Below are positions 55,041 to 63,180 of a stretch of DNA of 64,000 nucleotides, piece by piece. Origin of the DNA: Dermanyssus gallinae (lineage: Eukaryota > Arthropoda > Arachnida > Mesostigmata > Dermanyssidae); NCBI GenBank assembly GCA_003439945.1, contig QVRM01006418.1, positions 1 to 64,000 on the forward strand, in the 5' to 3' direction. The first letter of the stretch is position 1; each line of letters opens with the position of its first letter. The notes below the pieces were generated by a model, which searched no databases, had not been told where the DNA came from, and saw only the letters and a program-made list of their open reading frames with translations. The translations under genes and the position numbers were made by a program.

Positions 55041-56761
55041 ATGCACAGCATGACAAAGGAGCAGTTGCGGCAGCACTTTAGTGCGCTTCTGCTCGATGCA
55101 AACGCCCCCGCGCCTAACCCAGTTATTGAGCGACCGCTCACTCTGGAGCAGCACTCCATGAATTCGCCGTTTACGGTGGAAGAAGTGGTGCAGATCTTGC
55201 GCGGGTTGCCCAAGAGGAAGAGTAGTGGTCCTGATGGGATCTATTACGAACACTGGGCTGAGTCGTCCGATGTTTTAGCAGGGGAGCTGTGTAATCTGTT
55301 TAATCAGATACTCAGCGGGGGACACATACCCCAGGTTTGGCACGAGGCCAGACTTACTCTGCTATTCAAGGGCAAATACGGTGACAACGTGGACGATCCA
55401 AATCTCTACCAGGGTATCGCGTCGGAACGCACTCTTAAGAAAATCTTCGCCAAGTTGATTATCTCGAGGGTGTTTCCAACTGTGGAGAAGACCCTACCTC
55501 CGGAGCAATTCGGATTCAGGAAGGGTCGAGGTACACAGGACGCGATCCACGTACTCCAGTCGGAAGTTGAGCGGGTGTTGGCTGTGCCCGGGGGCCACTT
55601 GTACGCCGTCTTTATTGATTGTGTCAAGGCCTTCGACAAAGCTCCCCGTCACTTACTAGTCGATTCATTTCGACATGCTGGGGTGGGTGGTTCTTTTCTA
55701 CGAGTGCTCTCCAGCTTCTTTGCTGAAGACCGCCTTGAAGTAAACATAAGGGGCGAAGACACCTTGCAGCTGAGGCAAAACGTAGGGACCCCTCAAGGGG
55801 ACCCTCTCAGTTGCCTAGCCTTCTCTTTGCTCATTGCAGACCTAGCCCGCCACGTGCGGAAGGAGTTTAGAAACGCCGTCGTCGTTATGTACGCGGATGA
55901 CATAGTAGTGGCCCACCGGGACCGCGGTGCCATTCGTCGTATTGTCGGCGACGTAGAAGGTTACCTTCACCGTAGGGGCCTACAAATAAATTCGCGGAAG
56001 ACGAAAGCCATTAAGTTTCGCCGTGAAGGTCGATTGGCTGCAGCAGACGTAATACCCTGCTGTGGCCAACCGCTGGAGTTTGTCAACTCCTTCCCGTATT
56101 TGGGTCTGAGACTGCACTATACGGGAACGACCTTTACCAAGCACATCGGCGACAGGTGTCGGGCGGCTATTGCCTCTATTCACACAGAGGTGAGAGATCT
56201 TCGACGACTGTCTCTGAGTGCTGCATTGCGTCTTTTTGAGCTTAAGATTGTGCCAATGTTGAGCTACAGCCTTGGCAGGGTGTGGGGCCATCTTTCCGCC
56301 GCAAATTTTGCGCAGCTAGAAAGATGCTTCACAATATATATGAAGCGCGTTCTTTGCTTGCCGCGGACGGCAAGAATCGCTTTGTGTACCTGCTAGCGGG
56401 TTGCGGACCGGCAGTGGAAATAATCAGAGTCAGGCTTAAGTCACCTATTACAATGCCACTTCAACACTTTTTGTTGGAGTGGCAGGGAAAAGTGACCGAG
56501 GCCTCGGCTGAGGTAGCGCAGTTAGATGTGTACCTCACCAGGGAGCTTTGGGAGGGAATGGCATGCACTAGCCGGCACGTGTACACAAGGTACATTGTAC
56601 ATGGCTATCATCACTTGGTGTGTTTAACTCAAGGATTTCACCAAGTTGGCGATCAATGTCGTTGCCGGTTCTGCTCGCAGGCATGCGCTAAATACCACGC
56701 AGCGAGCTGCCAGTCGCAGCGGCGGTCTTTGCACTTTCTTGCCCGGTGGGACGGTCGCTAA
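55041..56761 (+). pseudogene. Zinc-finger LINE reverse transcriptase, one frameshift
   Basis: RT blocks: LPKRKSSGPDGIYYEHW, PEQFGFRKGRGTQDAIHVL, YAVFIDCVKAFDKAPRHLLV (first Asp), NVGTPQGDPLSCLAFSLLIA and AVVVMYADDIVVAHRD (YADD). The thumb LEFVNSFPYLGLRLHYTGTT follows. The first frame ends at 56396, but similarity to N2 moves to the overlapping frame at about 56370 (GKNRFVYLLAGCGPAVEIIR, aligned with NRIVHILEGGALMTQELQVK). This second frame ends at 56759-56761 with YIVHGYHHLVCLTQGF and CRCRFCSQACAKYHAASC. One indel separates the gene from an intact RT. Confidence 0.88.
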
Positions 56762-56851
56762 AGTGTTAAAATTGTATATAATGATGATTGTATTGTATTT
56801 ATGTACCATCTTGAAATGCAAAATTATTGCGAAATAAACAATATGTATGTA

Positions 56852-56864
56852 TGTTACATCCGGG
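56852..56864. repeat. Target-site duplication of the composite LINE, right
   Basis: TGTTACATCCGGG, identical to 51647-51659. Confidence 0.93.
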
Positions 56865-57618
56865 ATGGATCCGACCAAATGCGAGATATGTCTCTTTGGC
56901 TCTATCCTTGAGGCCCCCAAAATACACTCCGAGCATGATCGTCAAGAACGATCTGGAGCTACTAGGTGTGTCAATTTGCCCCGAAGAGCTCCCAGCAGCA
57001 ATCGAGCGCTGGAGATGGAAACTAGAAAATGCCACCGCTCGTCTTCCTCCTGTGGAAGCTCATCGGGGACTTTTCTTACTCAGGTCCTCTTTCTCGTCCT
57101 CTAGACTCACCCACCTTCTTCGAGGGGCCGATCTATCTAATCTAGCCAACAAGTTCCAAAAGCTCAACGATTTGACACTGTCTACCCACGAGTCCCTGCT
57201 GAATACATCTCTACCACCTAGCGCACGGGAACGTGCATTACGACCCGTTTCTAAAGGGGGCCTCGGGGTACTAAATTTACTGACCCTGGCCACGCCTGCT
57301 ATAGTCTCATCAATGCTAAGCGCGGAAAACAGGGCAATTCCCCTTTTAGGTACAGCGGGAGTCGGCCAGGGAGTCGGCCAGAATCCGCTTAGCCCATCTC
57401 TAGGAGAACCCTGAGGCGCGGTGCGGGGGTAGGTTTGATCCCATCGTGACTGCAGTGCCCCTGTGCACGATGAGGTACGACGAGGTCTCTTTAACGAAGC
57501 TGCCGACGACACAAACGGACCTTGCCTAAACAGCGTATCCGCCAAGGATGCAGGCGCCTGGTTACACGCGCTTCCCAGTGCCTCCATAGGTACCCTACTT
57601 GATGATGATACGATTTGC
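56865..57618 (+). pseudogene. RLE-type retroelement relic, thumb region (copy B, piece 2)
   Basis: It continues from the interrupted RT: ERWRWKLENATARLPPVEAH and VSKGGLGVLNLLTLA as in copy A. It then adds a part lost from copy A, about 57404-57618, where one frame reads AKDAGAWLHALPSASIGTLL followed by DDDTICIAV, the conserved region before the zinc-type and endonuclease motifs. A small tandem repeat ('gagtcggccag', twice) lies at 57359-57380. It is interrupted by an antisense R1 fragment. Confidence 0.75.
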
Positions 57619-57630
57619 ATAGCAGTAGAT
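57619..57630. repeat. Target-site duplication of the antisense R1 fragment, left
   Basis: ATAGCAGTAGAT, repeated at 58848-58859. Confidence 0.92.
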
Positions 57631-58847
57631 TTTTTTTTTCTGGGAGGTTTCGGTAATGCATGATGCACATGCGCCACTAGCAGCCTGCGTGACTAGTGTG
57701 AGACTCGCAAACCCACTAAATCCGGATTCCTCCCCACCCCCCCAGGCTCGGTATTACTTTGGCATTACATCGAAGCCGTGGGAGAGGCGTCCCTGCCGTT
57801 CTCCTTCAATCAGCTCTATCCCTGACTATCATCCTGCATGTCTACCTGCGGTTGGATAGGGGGATGCCATTTTGTAATCCGTCCTGTGAGGGTGCGTCGA
57901 GACCATGAGGGCCTGGCTGCTCCCCACCCCCTCCCCCCTCCCTCGGCTCCTCGTCTCGACCACTCTCCCGAGAGACCCGCTCAAACCTCTCCCGCCTGGC
58001 CGTTTCCTTGGCTGTCTTGAGTGTCAAAACAGCGTCGAACAAGTTCGTCGCCTCCCTCCATGCCTCCGCCGAAGTCATCATATGGGAAACCACCTCCTTG
58101 ATGGGTCGGCCTCTCACAGCGGTTGGTGCTGCGTCCCGTGCTTCCCTGAGAGCATCACACCGCAGAACAGTATGCTCTACGTTGTCCGTTTCTCCAGAGT
58201 CGCACAGTACGCAAATATCGCTGATGGCCTTCTTGATCCTTGACAGGTAGCTCTGGAACTGGCCGTGTCCGGTCAGAACCTGAGTCGTCCAGTAGGAAAG
58301 CTCCCCGTGTCGGCGGTCATACCATGCCCTGAGGTCCGGTATCAGACTCTTGGTCCAGCTCCCTGTGGTCACACCGGGTCTTACCTGCGCCCATTCCTCA
58401 TGCCAGGCCGATATGGTGGCACTCCTGGCCCTGGTGAGATCCAGACCTTCGTCTAGATACATTTTACTTCTTTCAGCCACTAGGAGGTCTCATGGCAGCA
58501 TTTTGGCTAGGACCAGGAGAGCTTCGGTCGAGACTGTTCGATACGCCCGGCTTACCCTGATTGCCAGCGTTCGTTGGGTCGACCTTAGTGCCCCCCTATT
58601 TTTCGCCGTCCGCATTGCCATGTCCCCCCAGACTGGGGCTGCGTATAGCGCCGTTGATTCGGCCACCGAGGCCAGGAGCCTTCTTTTCACCTCAGCCACC
58701 CCACCGACCCTAGGCATGATCCGCGCCAGGTTCAGGGCGACCCTTTGGGCCTTTTCGGCCACGTACTTAACGTGTGCCGATCCGGTCAGGCCAGTGTCTA
58801 GCATGACCCCAAGGTACTTTACCTTCTTTCTGATTTCTATCGGGTGT
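57631..58847 (-). mobile_element. R1-type LINE fragment, antisense, with 12-bp target-site duplication
   Basis: 1217 bases between exact 12-bp repeats. The A-run tail is at 57631-57639 (T's on the plus strand). On the minus strand, from the 5' end: VKYLGVMLDTGLTGSAHVKY (thumb), NLARIMPRVGGVAEVKRRLL, then a frame break near 58485 and GHGQFQSYLSRIKKAISDIC, CDSGETDNVEHTVLRC (C-terminal zinc-type motif), EVVSHMMTSAEAWREATNLF. The 3' UTR has TTTAGTGGGT and GAGTCTCACACT. Only the C-terminal half of ORF2 is present. GC content is clearly higher than in the surroundings. Confidence 0.92.
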
Positions 58848-58859
58848 ATAGCAGTAGAT
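58848..58859. repeat. Target-site duplication of the antisense R1 fragment, right
   Basis: ATAGCAGTAGAT, identical to 57619-57630. Confidence 0.92.
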
Positions 58860-59490
58860 CTACGACTGGGGTTAGTTAGCCCTCATCGGTGTCAATGTGG
58901 TCACCCCGTCGATAAACCATGACATCACGGACTATCGTGCATCATTAGCGCAGGACGACGCCCGAGACATGCCGCTATTAATGAGATCTTTAGCGGAGCT
59001 CTTAGGTCGTGCGGTCGTCCGTGCATCCTTGAACCCCCAGGCCTCTGCGCGGAGGACGGCAGACATCCAGATGGGATGACACTTATACCATTCGAGCGAG
59101 GCAAAATGCTTGGGATGCAACCGCTACCGACTCCTAGCCCCTTCTATGGTCGGCGGTTATGCAGCCCACCTTGCGGAGGCTAGCAAGTTGAGAAAATACT
59201 CATCAATCAGGTATACCGACGAATTCTGAAACCCTGGGTGCTCCTGGCGTTCGGACCAAGTAACTGATCCGCAAAGTCGGCACCTTGTTAAATCTGTCAT
59301 CCGGTAATAACAGGTCGTCGGCTTTTTCAAACAACGTCCGGATCTTGACATACCACGTGGAAACGCTGCCTCCGTTCGGGGCACACTTCTGAAGTAGTCT
59401 GGCCTCATCGAAACAGGCACGTGACAGTCTCAATACGAGTCCATTTGGCACAGTGGCTTCGCTAATCCATCGTGATACGTGTAACATATA
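58860..59490 (+). pseudogene. RLE-type retroelement relic, endonuclease part (copy B, piece 3)
   Basis: It resumes with RLGLVSPHRCQCGHPVDKP (a cysteine-histidine motif lost from copy A), then, in the frame also seen in copy A, PRHAAINEIFSGAL, ILEPPGLCAEDGRHPDGMTL and IPFERGK. The PDG motif marks the restriction-like endonuclease. Decayed sequence continues to about 59490, with remnants such as LAPSMVGG. Confidence 0.75.
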
Positions 59491-60041
59491 TATAATGTAT
59501 TATACGAAAAATAAATTTGAACTATATATATATATATATCATCGAGTCCACAAAGCATTTTTTTAAAAGATTTTATGATAACGGTGCTCTGTCAGATCTC
59601 AAGCCTCATCACGCCTGTCTCCAAAAGAGTCTCGATAAGAAATGCTAAGAAATACCGACCCGTTTCGCAATATTCTATATGAACGTGAACAGCCGTCTTG
59701 GCCGCTGCTGGTCGAACGTTTTTCTTCGATCTGCCGCTTCCAAGAGGGTGGAGCATAAATGAATGAGCGAAGTGAGCTCGTAATAATAACAGCGGTAAAA
59801 TCTCTGCAAACGCTACCGTTCTGTCGAATGGTTCGCGGAGGGTTCACCTTCGAGCAGTTACTGTAAGATCATAAGTAGTTATGTGTGCTTCCAAAGCTAT
59901 GACGAGCGATTTATCTGATGGAGTAGGCGCATGCACGTAATTTCCCATCATGCCCTTTAGAGAACCTTGGTTGCTTCGCAACGATGGATGATCGGATTGC
60001 AATCGAATCAGAGAGCTACCTTGAAATGAATGATCACCATG
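59491..60041. other. Gene-free duplicated stretch (copy B)
   Basis: The counterpart of 14066-14653 with few differences. No gene is supported. Confidence 0.5.
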
Positions 60042-60158
60042 AAATGCGCACTTGCCTGAATATGTTAAATTAAATGCGCATTTGCCTTAATATGTTAAAT
60101 TAAATGCGCATTTGCCTGAATATGTTAAATGAAATGCGCATTTGCCTGAATATGTTAA
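60042..60158. repeat. 30-bp tandem repeat, about 3.9 units (copy B)
   Basis: The same unit and unit number as 14654-14770, with different single-base changes between units. Confidence 0.92.
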
Positions 60159-61135
60159 GCGCTCTGAACTTTCTCACGAACACGACGCTGTGCTTAGTTT
60201 ATCTTTAAAAGGCTAATTCTCTCGCAATGGCACATGGTGTGGTCCTATACCGGACCAATAGCGCTAGTGTCACAAATGTTAGCAATTTCACTCCCATTCC
60301 AAAACAAGACTTCTCCGAGAGCGTGTCCCATTGGAAATGTATTATTTGCTTTAACGACGAGCTCTACAATTCCCTAGGTCGCTCTCTAGCCCGTCATTTA
60401 CTGACTGGCCCTGTCTATATATTTGAAACGCTTAGTTGTGTACACACACAGTGTGTATGTGTATACAATGTACAAGAGTGTGTGTGTGTGAGCGCGTGTA
60501 TGTATGTCTACAATAGAAGCGAAAAATACACAGCCGCCTATCGCTCTGCAATGGAGTGATGGCGATCGCATGCGGTTCTGACCCGACCGAGGTTGGGGTC
60601 CGACCGAGATCGACACCAACGCGAAACCGATAGCCAAAGTGTGGCAGCCTTACACATTTTGCCCTGGTGGTTAAACTCTACAGTCAACACATTACAGTGC
60701 ACGTGTTGCTAGCCGCATTGGCCGTATATCTCGCGACATTTCCACGTCTCCACGCAGGCGCAATGTGCATAGGTGTGTGCAAAATGATGATGATAGCCAT
60801 AACAACTCTGCCGAGCTAAGGGAACAACTGTTCATCTTCATCAACCTAGAGCAGCCCGACTCTACATACACCGCATTCGCAAGCAGTCCTCGAATTGAGA
60901 CCACTCCGCTTGCTCCGCTGGTCGGCGTCACAGCAGAGTCGACAACGGACCTTCTGTACATCGGTGTATGTGCCGATCGCACGGCGCTTACATAGCTAGC
61001 TACTACTAAGCAAGAAAGACAAGTTTTCGTGAGATATTCTTTTGTTGCACTATTTATATACAATCGCCATAGCGATTCTCATGACGACTACTATACCGTG
61101 TCGAGCTAGATAGCCATACAAAACAACAAGAGTAC

Positions 61136-61169
<34 letters not shown>

Positions 61170-61206
61170 AAATTTGTTTTATTAACACCCAAACTGGGTA
61201 AATGTG

Positions 61207-61208
<2 letters not shown>
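60159..61208. other. Gene-free duplicated stretch (copy B)
   Basis: The counterpart of 14771-15582, with 60377-60583 present only here (contains 'gtgtgtgtgtgt'-like repeats at 60440-60500). A probable antisense LINE 3' tip lies at 61171-61199. Confidence 0.5.
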
Positions 61209-61241
<33 letters not shown>

Positions 61242-61246
<5 letters not shown>

Positions 61247-61518
61247 GGCGCTCTGCTAATCTGCCGAATAACCTGGCACGGGTACCACCATTACATATGC
61301 ATGAAGCCAAGCTGTTTTTATATTGAAGAATGTGTTTGTAGCTTTTGCGGAGAGTTTGATATTGGACGCTATCATATACATACTTGTGTGCCCAGAAATT
61401 TGCGGAACGTCCTTATCATTCAAAGTTGAATTTATATTGTAAGACCAAAAAGTCACATTGTGACACCTTGTGAAAATTGAATCAACTGTCTACCAATTTT
61501 GTGGTGAAATAATTGCTG

Positions 61519-61528
<10 letters not shown>
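61242..61528 (+). pseudogene. LINE 3' terminal fragment with zinc motif (copy B)
   Basis: The same as 15656-15945: WHGYHHYICMKPSCF, CVCSFCGEF, then a stop and the 3' UTR ending 'gctgaattgaat' plus (AT)n. One residue differs by a T in place of an A (Phe-Tyr against Phe-Asn). Confidence 0.78.
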
Positions 61529-61579
<51 letters not shown>

Positions 61580-61588
61580 TAAGTTCCA

Positions 61589-61599
61589 AGCGTACACAA
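61589..61599. repeat. Target-site duplication of the R1 3' end, left
   Basis: AGCGTACACAA, repeated at 62080-62090. The first A on the right side could belong to the poly(A) tail. Confidence 0.85.
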
Positions 61600-62079
61600 C
61601 GGGATACCAGACCCGCCGAAAAGTAACATGAGAACGTTTGTGGAGTACATATGCAGTACAGCATCGGCATGGAGGCTAGGCGAGGAAATGGCAACTGCGG
61701 TGATGAAAAAGAAAGCGGAGCTTGGCAGGTACAGAAGAGAACGGATAGCGCTTACGACATCAACAGATGACGTGGCTTGTAATCAAACGAGTTCGCAGGT
61801 GTTGGGACAAGCACGTCGGACTGGTGGGGGAACCCGTGAGTGACCTCGGCCAAATGATCCGTTAGGCGCTCGCCACTTCTCCTAATGGCCCATAGTACTG
61901 TTCTATGGATATCTGGGCCATTAGAGAGTGAAGCTTAAAGGGGGAGGTGTGTTTAGTGGGTAGTGGTCTTGGCGGACCAACATCCAACCGCCAGGGTCGA
62001 GCCCCACACTGCTCTCGAGAGCGGAAATACTCCGTACTCAAAGCGTGCGTAAATGCATTCACCCTCCTTCACAAAAAAA
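61600..62079 (+). mobile_element. R1-type LINE 3' end, insertion specific to copy B
   Basis: 480 bases with a poly(A) tail (62071-62080). The frame 61628-61843 reads FVEYICSTASAWRLGEEMAT, AVMKKKAELGRYRRERIAL, homologous to the C-terminus of the other R1-type copies. The 3' UTR carries TTTAGTGGGTA and GAGCCCCACACTGC and a 10-bp hairpin TAATGGCCCA/TGGGCCATTA (61883-61923). Copy A has a recognisable empty site at about 16027 ('agcgtgtacaataag'). Confidence 0.88.
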
Positions 62080-62609
62080 AGCGTACACAATAAGCGTACA
62101 CGGCTAATGCTGCGGAGGATACACTGAATCCGTCGAGACGCAAGTATGTACATAATACATACATACATAATGCATACATGTATATGACACGATCACGTTG
62201 TGTTACACGAACCAAACTACCGTCAGTTTTCGACCATTCTTCGCCAGCCAGCCAGCCAGGTACTTACGACTTACTACCCGTATGCTCTCTGCGGAGTGCT
62301 GCTCCGCCCCCCCCGAAAGATGCAGGCCATCACAAGGCGACGCGCAAAAGCCAGGGATAACGGCAGCCTGCCTGTCTGTATGTCTGTCTGTTTGCGTGTT
62401 GTTTGTTTGTTGCAAGTTATTCCTTCTCCGGATGACGTTGCATTTGTCGACTACAGACAGATTACTTTCGTTGCCCCGCTCGAGGCGACCTGTTCGGTCC
62501 TCCTCTACAACGGTCGCGTGTGTCCGACGAATGTGTGACGACCGGAGAAACACCGGACACATCTCCCTATACTGAATGTACGACGATAGCGGTCGAAGAA
62601 AACGATCAA

Positions 62610-62832
62610 AACTTCAACCTTTTTAGTTTGGCTGTCTCTCAGCCAACACCAACACACACACACGAACGTCGACGAAATTGTTTTCGCATTGCTTCGTAAG
62701 GCGGACTCCAAGTAAGTACAAATGTGTCGGCAACGACCGGAATTGAACCCGTACTGCACCTACGTGTCTCCTCCGGTCGCAAGGGGCACACGCGAATGCA
62801 TCGTCACGCCACCGGGCGGGCTTAACCAAACA
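62610..62832 (-). repeat. tRNA-derived SINE, second locus
   Basis: The minus strand has GTGGCGTGACGATGC (A-box region, near 62800) and the B box GGGTTCAATTCCGG (62737-62750), then 'gaagcaatgcgaaaacaat' and the tail hairpin GGCTGAGAGACAGCC (62630-62644). It is the same family as 11140-11395, with a single head here. Confidence 0.75.
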
Positions 62833-63107
62833 AAGAAAAAAACTACCTACCAGTAACGAACCGAACGTATGAGATCAGACCAGATCAGAGACATTCCGTT
62901 CAGCATCTCTAGGCACAAACAAAGGCGCCTAGAGCGCTTTTAGCCGGACATATGGCTAATGGCCCTAGCCAGCCAATGTCCCAACACACCATATGTCATC
63001 AACCAGATCGCGCCGCTGGCTGTCATACGTACGAAATGCATGTTCTCCCCTTCCTAAGCAAAATCAACAAAAAACATCTAAAATGACTGATTGCTTCTAT
63101 TAAAAAA
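62833..63107. other. No gene recognised
   Basis: Nothing coding or repeated is recognised. An imperfect palindromic stretch 'ggacatatggctaatggccc' lies at about 62945. Confidence 0.4.
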
Positions 63108-63180
63108 AACCTTTCGGGGCTGACTCTCAGCCAAGATTTAACGTCCATGGGACTGCTTTTGGCTGGAGTAACTATGACTC
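63108..63180 (-). repeat. SINE tail without head
   Basis: The minus strand reads 'AAAAGCAGTCCCATGGACGT' then 'TAAATCTTGGCTGAGAGTCA' and a T-rich end, as in the SINE tail at 11140-11220. The hairpin GGCTGAGAGTCAGCC is at 63118-63132. The tRNA head is not recognisable beyond 63180. Confidence 0.65.

Larger units (their letters stand above)
51660..56851 (+). mobile_element. Zinc-finger LINE with an R1-type fragment inside (composite)
   Basis: 5192 bases between exact 13-bp target-site duplications. Order: ORF1 with PHD-like finger (51669-52170), an R1-type piece (52171 to about 53850), the rest of ORF1 (to 54290), half of an APE endonuclease (54282-55032), RT (55041-56400), frame-shifted C-terminus with zinc motif (to 56761), and a 3' UTR ending 'gaaataaacaatatgtatgt'. 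Without the R1 piece the element is about 3.5 kb. The N-terminal half of the endonuclease is lost. Confidence 0.88.
32774..62417 (+). repeat. Segmental duplication, copy B (enlarged by insertions)
   Basis: The stretch is colinear with 1-16495 in blocks: 1-3839 with 32774-36621, 3840-12480 with 41511-49812, 12490-12970 with 51130-51659, 12970-13500 with 56865-57400, and 13500-16495 with 58900-62417. The blocks are separated by N2, a mariner, a composite LINE, an antisense R1 fragment and an R1 3' end. The foldback element at 46145-47060 is unusually rich in small deletions in its right half. Sequence after 62417 does not resemble sequence after 16495, so this is not a simple head-to-tail tandem repeat of the whole interval. 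Confidence 0.92.

Noticed and set aside
61453..61694. Tyr-Ile repeat proteins over (AT)n arrays, here and at 33987-34215, 49629-49872 and 51139-51330
   Set aside because: They are pure dinucleotide repeats read in frame, not genes.
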